64,000 nucleotides of DNA, from NCBI GenBank assembly GCA_964346275.1, contig CAYFUR010000005.1:1-64000 (forward strand), written 5' to 3'. This document shows positions 54,245 to 61,544 of the stretch, in pieces. The DNA comes from CAYFUR01 sp964346275 (GTDB lineage: Bacteria; Sumerlaeota; Sumerlaeia; SLMS01). Both the position numbers and the translations under genes were made by a program. The notes beneath the pieces were generated by a model, which worked only from the letters and a program-made list of their open reading frames with translations, did not search any database and was not told where the DNA came from. The number at the start of each line of letters is the position of its first letter. Position 1 is the stretch's first letter.

Positions 54245-55366
54245 TTAGTGAAACAACCGCAACGCCGCCTGCAGGGGACGGCGCCCGGCAAGCCATTTCA
54301 TCCAGGGACGGGCCATCCACCAGGCCAGATAGAGGATCGTTGCGATCGCGATGACGTGGAGGAAGGGCGAAACGCCGCTTTGCGTTTCTTGGGCCTGGCG
54401 GACAATCATGGGAATGCCGGTGGCGACGTAGAAATAATCGAGCGCCAGCCCGAGCCCGATCGCGCAAATCATAATGGAAAACAGATAAACGGCCAGCCCG
54501 CGCGTCCCGAGCATCGCCCGCACGGCCACCAGCGAGGCCATGCTGGTGGCCGGACCCGCCAGCAGCAGCACGAGAGCCGTTCCCGGCGACATGCCCTTGG
54601 CAATCAGCGCCGCCACAAACGGCGTGGCGCCGGAAGCGCAGATATAAATAAACACACCAACCACGGAGACGGCCAGCATCCCCGCAAGGCCTCCGCCCAG
54701 GTAGTTTTCCAGAATTCCCTCGGGCAGGAGCGCCATCAGAATGCCGGTGGCGAGGATGCCGATGACATAGTATTTCCCAAGAGAAGGGAGCAGATCGGTA
54801 AAAGCGTAGGACTGGCCGGAGAGCAGCCGCCGCTTCCAGGTGCGGCGCTCGCCCGCGGGAGGATCCTGGGCCGCCGCCCCGCAGGAAGAGGAGGAGCAAC
54901 AACCCCCGGTCTTCTTTTCCGCCTGCTCTTCCACCACGGGTGCCGTGCCCAGATCTCCGCGCCTGTCCAAGAGATTCTGCACTGTTCCGGCAAAAAGGCT
55001 GGTCACAAAAGCGCCAATGATCCGCGCTGCCGCGAAGATAGGATTCATGAGCCCGATGGTCAGGAGAACCGAATCAACACCCGTCTCCGGTGTTGAGATC
55101 AGGAAGGAACTGGTGGCGCCGCGATTCGCCCCGCTGCGCCGAAGTTGCATCGCCACCGGCAGCACGGAGCACGAGCAGAGCGGAAGCGGCACGCCAATCA
55201 GGGCCGCGCGGTAGACGGATTTGAAGCTCGGCTGGGAGAGAAGCCGCTTGAGCGAATCCGCGCGGAGAAAGGCCTGGATGAGCCCGGCGAAGAACGTCCC
55301 GAGGAGAATATAGGGAGCCGCCTCGAGGACGACCTGATAACAATTCTCAAGTATGTCGGCCAGCAT
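54245..55366 (-). CDS. SO_0444/ArsP-type metal efflux permease
   Basis: 373-residue permease (DUF318/UPF0718 family) proposed to export copper, zinc or arsenicals. About eight to ten helices. The first half contains the family motif IGVPLPLCSCSVLPVAMQLR and SGANRGATSSFLISTPETGV; the second has CASGATPFVAALIAKGMSPG and LVLLLAGPATSMASLV. Between the halves is a cysteine cluster KKTGGCCSSSSCGAAAQ, a probable metal-binding linker typical of SO_0444-like members. ATG 55366 is chosen as GGAGG lies 6 nt before it. Divergent from the ECF sigma gene (163 nt between), so the shared region could contain a metal- or sigma-dependent promoter, but no operator was recognised. Confidence 0.88.
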   Translation of the reverse strand: MLADILENCYQVVLEAAPYILLGTFFAGLIQAFLRADSLKRLLSQPSFKSVYRAALIGVPLPLCSCSVLPVAMQLRRSGANRGATSSFLISTPETGVDSVLLTIGLMNPIFAAARIIGAFVTSLFAGTVQNLLDRRGDLGTAPVVEEQAEKKTGGCCSSSSCGAAAQDPPAGERRTWKRRLLSGQSYAFTDLLPSLGKYYVIGILATGILMALLPEGILENYLGGGLAGMLAVSVVGVFIYICASGATPFVAALIAKGMSPGTALVLLLAGPATSMASLVAVRAMLGTRGLAVYLFSIMICAIGLGLALDYFYVATGIPMIVRQAQETQSGVSPFLHVIAIATILYLAWWMARPWMKWLAGRRPLQAALRLFH

Positions 55367-55529
55367 GCAGACCTCCAAAGGAAGAGGAGGTTACTCAAGT
55401 CGGGTGCCAAAGACCATTCTTTTTCCCTTGGGCGGAAAGATTTTCCGGGGAGAATTAAACCTGGAGGTTACGCCGGACGACCCTTTTAATGGTATTCGAG
55501 ATTTCAGCGTCGCGGCAGGAACTCCTTCC

Positions 55530-56144
55530 ATGGACGAACAGAAGCTCCTGAGACTGGCCGGACGCGGTGATCGCGAGGCGTTTCGCCTGGTGTATCAGGA
55601 GCACGTCCGCACCCTTTACGCCGTGGCGCTGCGCGTGACGCGCAATTACGAAGACGCGGAGGAAGCCGTGCAGGATGCCTTTGTCCAGCTCGTGCGCCAG
55701 GGATCGAAAGCGTCGCGCATCCGGAGCGGCCGGGCGTGGCTGATCCAGGTGACTACACGGCGCTCCATCGACCTGGTCCGCCGGCGCACGGCGCGCAGGG
55801 AAGACCCGCTGGCCACGAGTTGGGACGACGCGGCGGCGGCTCATATCATCCCCCTGGACGCATTGACGAGCCGCGAGCCGCTGGCGCGAGACCGGCTGCA
55901 CGACGAAGAGCTTTCCATGCGCATCCGCGAGCTGGCGGGCCAACTCCCCGAACGCCAGATGCTGGCGTTCACCCTGCGGCACTTCCAGGGGATGTCGCTC
56001 GCCGAAGTGGCCGAGGCGATGGAATGCAGCGTGGGCGCCGTGAAATCCCATCTGCATCATGGATTGAACAAGATGCGGCGCTGGCTGCGCCAGGACGGGT
56101 TTTTGGTGGAGGGGAGGACCCCCCGCCGGGAGGCGGATCGATGA
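55530..56144 (+). CDS. ECF-type RNA polymerase sigma factor
   Basis: 204-residue sigma-70 family ECF factor with only regions 2 and 4. Region 2: AFRLVYQEHVRTLYAVALRV, then YEDAEEAVQDAFVQLV and RSGRAWLIQVTTRRSIDLVR. Region 4: LPERQMLAFTLRHFQGMSLA followed by EVAEAMECSVGAVKSHLHHG. The in-frame sequence upstream is not sigma-like, and ATG 55530 has AGGA 9 nt before. The next gene, a zinc anti-sigma factor, overlaps the stop (ATGA), the classical pair. It heads a run of pseudopilus genes and probably controls them. No ECF-type -35 (GGAAC) was found at usual spacing upstream. Confidence 0.93.
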   Translation: MDEQKLLRLAGRGDREAFRLVYQEHVRTLYAVALRVTRNYEDAEEAVQDAFVQLVRQGSKASRIRSGRAWLIQVTTRRSIDLVRRRTARREDPLATSWDDAAAAHIIPLDALTSREPLARDRLHDEELSMRIRELAGQLPERQMLAFTLRHFQGMSLAEVAEAMECSVGAVKSHLHHGLNKMRRWLRQDGFLVEGRTPRREADR

Positions 56145-56665
56145 AAATGATGAGTTGCCGCCATTTCGAAGAACATCTGGAGGAATACGCGAGCGGAACC
56201 CTGCCCGATTTCGAGCGCCAGGCCATGGGGGAGCACGCGGCCCGTTGCGCCTGGTGCGCGGAAAGCCTTGCCCAGGTTTCTTCTGTTGTGTCCGCCGCGC
56301 GGCGTGATCCGCTGGCGCTCCCCGGTGATGCCTATTTCGACGACTTGCTGGTGCGGCTGGAAGACGGCATGGAGGCGGATGGCCTGCTGGAAACGCCCCG
56401 GCGCACCGCGATTCGAGGCCGTCCGGCGCGGCTGTTTTCTCCGGCTCAAACATCGGCGCTGGCGACGGCCTGCTTCGCGTTTCTGCTGTGGGCCCAGGTG
56501 GGGCTGGCGCTGCTGGCGCCGTGGAATCTCGCGGAGAGCCGGGCCGCTGGCCTCACGGCACGGGAAACCGCTCCCGCCGCCCTGGACGTCCCCACCTTGC
56601 AGGAAAGCGTCCAAGAGCGGAACCGCAAGATTGAAGAGATTTATCGCAAAACCGACTTTTCCTGA
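56141..56665 (+). CDS. Zinc-binding anti-sigma factor, membrane anchored
   Basis: 174 residues. N-terminal ZAS-type domain: CRHFEEHLEEYASGTLPDFE then GEHAARCAWCAESLAQ, giving the His-x3-Cys-x2-Cys zinc motif that binds ECF sigma factors. A single transmembrane helix (ALATACFAFLLWAQVGLALL, about residues 105-125) follows, then a short extracytoplasmic tail ending QERNRKIEEIYRKTDFS. The gene overlaps the sigma gene by 4 nt. This layout suits an envelope-stress switch released by proteolysis or ligand sensing. The next gene, a prepilin, starts 60 nt later on the same strand. Confidence 0.9.
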   Translation: MKMMSCRHFEEHLEEYASGTLPDFERQAMGEHAARCAWCAESLAQVSSVVSAARRDPLALPGDAYFDDLLVRLEDGMEADGLLETPRRTAIRGRPARLFSPAQTSALATACFAFLLWAQVGLALLAPWNLAESRAAGLTARETAPAALDVPTLQESVQERNRKIEEIYRKTDFS

Positions 56666-56725
56666 TAAACGTTTTCTCCCCGAGCTGCGACATATCCGTC
56701 AGAACGACCAGAAAGGTGCCCGCCG

Positions 56726-57247
56726 ATGAGAAGAGGCCGTGGGTTTACGTATATCGAGCTGATGGTGGTCATGGGCGTGCTTGCCCTGCTGGCGGCGATC
56801 GCGATTCCCAATTTCATGGAAGCGCAAACGCGCGCCGATGTCTCGCGTTCCGTCGCCGACCTGACAGCCCTCTCCCACGCCCTGGAGAGCTATCGCATCG
56901 ATGAAGAAATGTATCCCCTCAACCAGAAGGGCCTGATCCCCGATGACGCACTGGTGGGGCTGACCACGCCCATTTCCTACATCATGACGCTCCCCCGCTT
57001 TCCCGATTACGCTGCAAAAAAAGAATACAGGCTCCCTCCCGTGTATATCAACCTGGGCCAGGTCTTCCCTCCGGAAAATCCGTATATGCGGCCCCATGCG
57101 GGGGGGATGGCTGTCTACAGCATTTCGTGGGACGGTCCCGACGGCGAGCGCAGCCTGAAGGTCGAGGACGATGAGCCGGAATACATCATCTACGACCCGA
57201 CAAATGGAACCCGTTCCGGTGGGGATGTCGTCCTGTTCGGGCCATAA
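56726..57247 (+). CDS. Prepilin/pseudopilin (GspG-like)
   Basis: 173 residues with the class III signal: MRRGRG then FTYIELMVVMGVLALLAAIA with Glu at +5, then IPNFMEAQTRADVSRSVADL and LSHALESYRIDEEMYPLNQK, close to GspG-type major pseudopilins of uncultured lineages and to the other prepilin at 21171-21833. Cleavage expected after Gly6. C-terminal: YSISWDGPDGERSLKVED and YIIYDPTNGTRSGGDVVLFG. Followed after 51 nt by gspF. Likely the main subunit of the filament or pseudopilus of this operon. Confidence 0.88.
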   Translation: MRRGRGFTYIELMVVMGVLALLAAIAIPNFMEAQTRADVSRSVADLTALSHALESYRIDEEMYPLNQKGLIPDDALVGLTTPISYIMTLPRFPDYAAKKEYRLPPVYINLGQVFPPENPYMRPHAGGMAVYSISWDGPDGERSLKVEDDEPEYIIYDPTNGTRSGGDVVLFGP

Positions 57248-57298
57248 GCCACCGGAGATTTCAAGCCGAACGAATTGTCTAGACAAGGATAGAGGATC

Positions 57299-58357
57299 AT
57301 GCCGATCAAACTGGATTATGCTCGATCTGCCCAGGACCTGGCGCTGTTCACCCGGCATCTGTCGGGAGCGATGATGGCCCGCGCTCCCCTCGCCGAGGTG
57401 CTCGGATCATTCAGCGAAGAAGCCGACACCGCCGGAATGCAGCGCGCCGTGCAGGACATAGTGCCGCGCCTGGAGTCCGGCGCGTCGCTCTCGGACGTCC
57501 TCGCCGACCACCCGCAAATCTTCCCCCTGGCTTATCGCCGCGCGATTCAGATGGGCGAGGAAAGCGGGGCATTGCCCAAGGTGGTCGAGGATCTGGCCTC
57601 GACGCTGGAAGACAGCATCGCCATGAACGAGAATTTCCGCCGCGCCACGATCTATCCGGCGGTTATCCTGCTCTTTCTTTTCGTCTTCACCTTGTTTATT
57701 TCCACACAGCTTTTTCCAAAATTTGTCGATATCTATAGCCAACTCGGCGCGACTCTTCCGGACCTTTCCCGATTCACTTACTCGAGCACGCTGCCCCTCT
57801 TTCTGATGGTGACGCTGCTTTTGGTTTGCGTGCTGTGGATTCTCGGAGCAGGAGCCGGGCTGGTCTGGCAGTCCTACCGCCACGGCAAGTGGATGCTGTC
57901 GCTGCCGCTGGTAGGGCCCGCCCTTCGGCTGGCGGAGACGGCGCGCTTTGTCCGCCACCTGGGCCTGATGCTGGAAAATCGCGTGCCACTGAACGAGGCG
58001 GTGAACATGCTCGCGGATTCCAGCGGCAATCTCTATGTCCGGCGGGCGCTGAAAGACTTTGCCGCGCGGCTGGAAGAGGGCGAATCGCTCGGCGACATCA
58101 TCGCGCACCAGCCCCTTTTTCCCCGCCCGCTGGCGCTCATGCTGGCCTCGGCACAGGAACGCGGCCAGCTCGCGGAAACGCTGGAGCGCATGGCGGGATT
58201 CTATCGCCAGCGCGCCGAGCACGCCCTGCGCGTTATCCGCGAGTTCTTCGAGCCGCTGGTGCTGGTGCTTCTCGGCTTCCTCGTCGCCTGGCTGGCCCTG
58301 GCCATGTATCTCCCGCTGCTCACTTTCGCAGGACAAATGCCCTATGGAATCGGCTGA
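57299..58357 (+). CDS. Type II secretion/type IV pilus inner-membrane platform protein GspF/PilC
   Basis: 352-residue platform protein around which the pseudopilus assembles. Two T2SSF domains: residues about 15-140 (LALFTRHLSGAMMARAPLAE, YRRAIQMGEESGALPKVVED and helix AVILLFLFVFTLFISTQLFP) and about 215-345 (LAETARFVRHLGLMLENRVP, LMLASAQERGQLAETLERMA and the last helix LVLVLLGFLVAWLALAMYLP). A further helix lies at about 160-190. Slightly shorter than typical GspF (about 400). A 12-nt palindrome TTGTCTAGACAA lies 12 nt upstream of the ATG. The stop overlaps the gspE start by 14 nt. Confidence 0.93.
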   Translation: MPIKLDYARSAQDLALFTRHLSGAMMARAPLAEVLGSFSEEADTAGMQRAVQDIVPRLESGASLSDVLADHPQIFPLAYRRAIQMGEESGALPKVVEDLASTLEDSIAMNENFRRATIYPAVILLFLFVFTLFISTQLFPKFVDIYSQLGATLPDLSRFTYSSTLPLFLMVTLLLVCVLWILGAGAGLVWQSYRHGKWMLSLPLVGPALRLAETARFVRHLGLMLENRVPLNEAVNMLADSSGNLYVRRALKDFAARLEEGESLGDIIAHQPLFPRPLALMLASAQERGQLAETLERMAGFYRQRAEHALRVIREFFEPLVLVLLGFLVAWLALAMYLPLLTFAGQMPYGIG

Positions 58358-59612
58358 CAAAAAGACCCTGATCGAAGCGCCGCGCACCGTCGACCAGGTG
58401 GCCGTGTGGTTGTCGGAAGCGCTGCAGGAAGCGCAGCGCCTCGGCGCGACGGACCTGCACTTCTTCCCCGGCCGCGAGGATGCCCGCCTGTGGCTTCGTA
58501 TAGACGGATTGCTCCACGAAGCATGTGTCTATGCGCGTTCCATGCACGATCGGGCGATTTCCCGGCTCAAGGTGATGGCGCGGTGCCCGGACTATGTGCG
58601 CGAAGCCGTGACGGAAGGGCGCTTCAGCGCGGCGCCGCTCAATGGCTCCCGCGATCGGACCGAAGCGCGCCTCTCGATTATCCCTTCTCTCCACGGAGAA
58701 AAAGCGGTCGTGCGGCTTCTGGGCAGCGAACGCACCAATCCCGCGCTTGGCGAGCTGGGCTTCAGCGAACGCCTTTGCCGCGAGCTGGAACAGGCCGGCA
58801 GCCGCCCCCAGGGGTTGTTGCTGGTGACGGGGCCTTCGGGAAGCGGAAAGTCGACGACTCTGGCGGCGCTGCTCCGGCGCGTGTTCGAATCGAATCCGAA
58901 TCCGCTGGCGGTCTTGACGCTCGAGGACCCGCCGGAGATACCCATGCCCTTTGCCACGCAGGTGGCCGTCGATCCGGACCGCGGCCTGGGCTTCGCACCG
59001 GGCCTGCGGGCGCTGCTGCGCCAGGACCCGGAAGTGCTCCTGGTTGGCGAAGTGCGCGATCCGGAAACGGCCCAGGTGGCGCTGAACGCGGCGCTCACCG
59101 GCCACCGGCTTTTTTCGACGATGCATACGCTGAACGCGGGCGAGGCTCTGGTGCGGCTGCAGGACATGGGGGCCGCGCCGTATATGCTGGGCTCCGCCCT
59201 GGGCGGTATTCTGAGCCAGCGCCTGGTGCGGAGGCCATGCCCGGCTTGTTCCACGTCTATACCGTTGGAACGTTGGACAGAGAATCGCGCTGGGGATCCC
59301 GCTTTTGAAGAGATCAGCGGGTTGTTTGGCGGCTGCGAGGCGATGGAAGCGGCAGTCGCTTCTGGCTGCGAGGAATGCAACGGCATTGGCTATCGCGGCC
59401 GCACGGCGCTTGGCGAATGGGCCCTTGTCAGCAGCGAAACCGTGGAAGCCCTCATGCGGCGGCACACGGCCCGCGATCTGGAAGCGGCGTTGGAATATCC
59501 CGTATCCGCGCGGGACGAAGCGCTGGAAGCCATTCGGACCCACCGGACAACGCCCGATGAGATCGAGCGGCTTTTCCTGATGTCGCCGCTCGGGCGGGGA
59601 GGCGTGACATGA
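58344..59612 (+). CDS. Type II secretion/type IV pilus assembly ATPase GspE/PilB
   Basis: 422-residue hexameric motor ATPase powering subunit insertion. Walker A GPSGSGKST (163-171), Asp box LTLEDPPE (191-198), Walker B DPEVLLVGEVRD (228-239), His box TGHRLFSTMHT (252-262), and the zinc tetracysteine CPAC (299-302) plus CEEC (342-345), all in order. The N-terminal N1E domain that contacts GspL/PilM is missing: the protein begins almost directly with the N2 domain (QRLGATDLHFFPGREDARLW). The start ATG 58344 lies inside the gspF end. The stop overlaps the next gene (ATGA). Two GTATAGAC words lie inside (58498, 59255). Confidence 0.94.
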   Translation: MESADKKTLIEAPRTVDQVAVWLSEALQEAQRLGATDLHFFPGREDARLWLRIDGLLHEACVYARSMHDRAISRLKVMARCPDYVREAVTEGRFSAAPLNGSRDRTEARLSIIPSLHGEKAVVRLLGSERTNPALGELGFSERLCRELEQAGSRPQGLLLVTGPSGSGKSTTLAALLRRVFESNPNPLAVLTLEDPPEIPMPFATQVAVDPDRGLGFAPGLRALLRQDPEVLLVGEVRDPETAQVALNAALTGHRLFSTMHTLNAGEALVRLQDMGAAPYMLGSALGGILSQRLVRRPCPACSTSIPLERWTENRAGDPAFEEISGLFGGCEAMEAAVASGCEECNGIGYRGRTALGEWALVSSETVEALMRRHTARDLEAALEYPVSARDEALEAIRTHRTTPDEIERLFLMSPLGRGGVT

Positions 59613-60643
59613 AGACACTTTGGAAGAATCTATACGACAAGCCGTCATGGGACCGCGTGGCGGTGCTTGTCATCATCGGCGCAATTGTCGCCGGGCTTCT
59701 CGTCATCAATTTCGAGTTTCGCGGAGGAGCGCCCACCTCGACCAGCCCACTTGTCTTCAGCAGCCTGATCATTCTGATGATCACGATGATTTCCGTGGCC
59801 TTCGGGTTTATTTTCACGGGCTATCGGACGTATCGGATCCATGGGTCGATTCTGCTTTTGTTTTCCGTCCCGCTCGTAGCGTATATTTCTCCCGCCGCCG
59901 TGCCCGTCGCCGGTGCGATTCTTTTGATCGCTTTTTTCGTGAAAGGCCTGCAGGAATACGCCAGAACGCGGCGGTTTTACCGGGGCGGATTTCCGAGCGG
60001 GTTCTCGGTGTTCTGTTTCACCTTCGTTTTCCTTTCCTTTCTGTTCGTCGGTTTTCCCTTTGATATGATCGTTTCCGATTATCTCGGGTTCTTTGCTATC
60101 CCGAAGGTTATCGGGCCCGGCCAGGCCTACTCTGACCCGAATGGAGCCTTTCATTATTCGATGAAAGAGATTATTTTCTACTCCGTCATATATCTGTTAT
60201 GGGGCCTGCTGCTTTTCCGGACAAAGATGATTCCGCGCTCGCTGCGCATGCCGCCGCGCCTGCGCTCGTATCCGCGCAGGGGAGTCACGCTGATCGAGCT
60301 GCTGATCGTGGTGGCCATTATTGCAATCACCGCGCCGGTATTTCTCCATGCAGTGCATCTCAGCTCGGTGCATACGGCCCGTTCCCGCGACGCGCGCATT
60401 GCCGTGCAGCAGGCCCGAAACGAGATCGAGCGCCTGCGTGCCGCGCCGGAGAGCCTGGAATCGGGAACGCGCACGTTGCCGGCGGAAACGGCCGGTCGCG
60501 AGATGATTCTCGTGGTGGGCGAGCCGCGGGAGGATTCCCTGGTGCCGGTGGCGTTGACCTTCGACGCCGGCCCGGAGGTGGCCCGGGAAACAATCACCTT
60601 CGAAGCATTGATCGCTCCGGCGGCCGGGGAGGACGGATCATGA
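59609..60643 (+). CDS. Polytopic membrane protein fused to an internal prepilin domain
   Basis: 344 residues in one uninterrupted frame. Residues 1-206 contain about five or six hydrophobic helices (for example VAVLVIIGAIVAGLLVINF at 17-35 and FSVFCFTFVFLSFLFVGFPF at 132-151; last IIFYSVIYLLWGLLLF at 188-203) and resemble no family I know. A basic linker (PRSLRMPPRLRSYPRRG) then leads to a complete class III prepilin signal, VTLIELLIVVAIIAI (226-240), with Gly225 before and Glu at +5, and a GspI/H-like minor pseudopilin tail rich in 'ARNEIERLR'. Internal ATGs at 60227 and 60248 could also give a separate pilin. Overlaps gspE and the next prepilin by 4 nt each, so translation is coupled. Confidence 0.75.
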   Translation: MKTLWKNLYDKPSWDRVAVLVIIGAIVAGLLVINFEFRGGAPTSTSPLVFSSLIILMITMISVAFGFIFTGYRTYRIHGSILLLFSVPLVAYISPAAVPVAGAILLIAFFVKGLQEYARTRRFYRGGFPSGFSVFCFTFVFLSFLFVGFPFDMIVSDYLGFFAIPKVIGPGQAYSDPNGAFHYSMKEIIFYSVIYLLWGLLLFRTKMIPRSLRMPPRLRSYPRRGVTLIELLIVVAIIAITAPVFLHAVHLSSVHTARSRDARIAVQQARNEIERLRAAPESLESGTRTLPAETAGREMILVVGEPREDSLVPVALTFDAGPEVARETITFEALIAPAAGEDGS

Positions 60644-61140
60644 AGAGGACCAACCGCGGTTTTACGCTGACCGAGTTGCTGATCGTTGTCGTCATTATCG
60701 CGATCATGGCCGGGGCGACCTTCGTCCTCTTCGACGACGCGCGCCTGCGGGCCTGGGAGGCGGAGATTCGCTCCTCCACCGAAAACGCCGGCCGCCGGTT
60801 TTCCCGCGTCTATACGGAAGACATCCATAATGCCATCGCCATGGAGGTGAAAGAGGACGCGTTTGCCGGCCTTCCCCGCCTGGAAATCGAACGAAGCGAC
60901 GGCACCCGGGCGAGCTATGGCCTGGCGGCCCGGGGCGGGTTTCTGCGCACCCAAGATGGCGATGAGTCATTTCACTTACCAAACGTCGATGAATGGAGTG
61001 CCGTCGTGGCCGACGACGGGCGCACTTCGGCCTCCGTGACTCTGAACTTCCGCTTCTACAACGGCGCTTACCTGCGCAATTACTCCAAGACGTTTCTCGC
61101 CGCCAGCCGTATCGATCCAAGCGAGGAGATCGGCCAATGA
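60640..61140 (+). CDS. Minor pseudopilin (GspH/J-like)
   Basis: 166 residues: MKRTNRG then FTLTELLIVVVIIAIMAGAT, a class III signal with Glu at +5 and cleavage after Gly7. The soluble part (FDDARLRAWEAEIRSSTENA, SRVYTEDIHNAIAM, and the end YLRNYSKTFLAASRIDPSEE) fits a minor pseudopilin of the GspH/GspJ sort. GGAGG lies 7 nt before ATG 60640, and the gene overlaps its neighbours at both ends by 4 nt. Contains a GTCTATAC word at 60808 encoding Val-Tyr-Thr. Probably part of the pseudopilus tip. Confidence 0.85.
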   Translation: MKRTNRGFTLTELLIVVVIIAIMAGATFVLFDDARLRAWEAEIRSSTENAGRRFSRVYTEDIHNAIAMEVKEDAFAGLPRLEIERSDGTRASYGLAARGGFLRTQDGDESFHLPNVDEWSAVVADDGRTSASVTLNFRFYNGAYLRNYSKTFLAASRIDPSEEIGQ

Positions 61141-61532
61141 GACCCACAACCCGGCGCGCTTATTCCCTGCTCGTCCTCATGCCGATCATGGCTCTCATGC
61201 TCTGGGTCCTCGGAGGCCTGCTCAATGGCGTCGAGACCGAAACTCTCGCCGCGCGCCATGACGTGCAGGCTTTCCGGGCGGAGTTGCTTGCGGAGGACGG
61301 GATCTTGCAGCTTTTGCACGGCGAAGGCTCTCTCTCCGAGGGGCAGCGGACGCTCATCGACGCCGAGGAATCCCGGTTGACGGTGAGCGTCCGCCACGCG
61401 GAGGGCGGCAAATGGGAAATCACGTCGAAGGGAGAAGCCTTGCGCCATGGGGCCGCCTATGGCTATACGATCCGGGCCGCGGTGGAAGGCACCGCGGGCG
61501 ACTACCGGGTGAGGAGGTTTCTCTCGCCCTAG
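61137..61532 (+). CDS. Pilin-like membrane-anchored protein (possible GspK/PilX-like)
   Basis: 131 residues: basic MRPTTRRA, then a single hydrophobic helix YSLLVLMPIMALMLWVLGGL, then a soluble domain (RHDVQAFRAELLAEDGILQL, SRLTVSVRHAEGGKWEITSK and the end YTIRAAVEGTAGDYRVRRF). It looks like a pilin in shape but lacks the Gly and Glu+5 of a processed class III signal. It may therefore be an unprocessed or atypical minor component, like the members GspK or PilX whose signals diverge. Overlaps the preceding gene by 4 nt. Function inferred from position only. Confidence 0.7.
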   Translation: MRPTTRRAYSLLVLMPIMALMLWVLGGLLNGVETETLAARHDVQAFRAELLAEDGILQLLHGEGSLSEGQRTLIDAEESRLTVSVRHAEGGKWEITSKGEALRHGAAYGYTIRAAVEGTAGDYRVRRFLSP

Positions 61533-61544
61533 GAAAGCGGGCCG

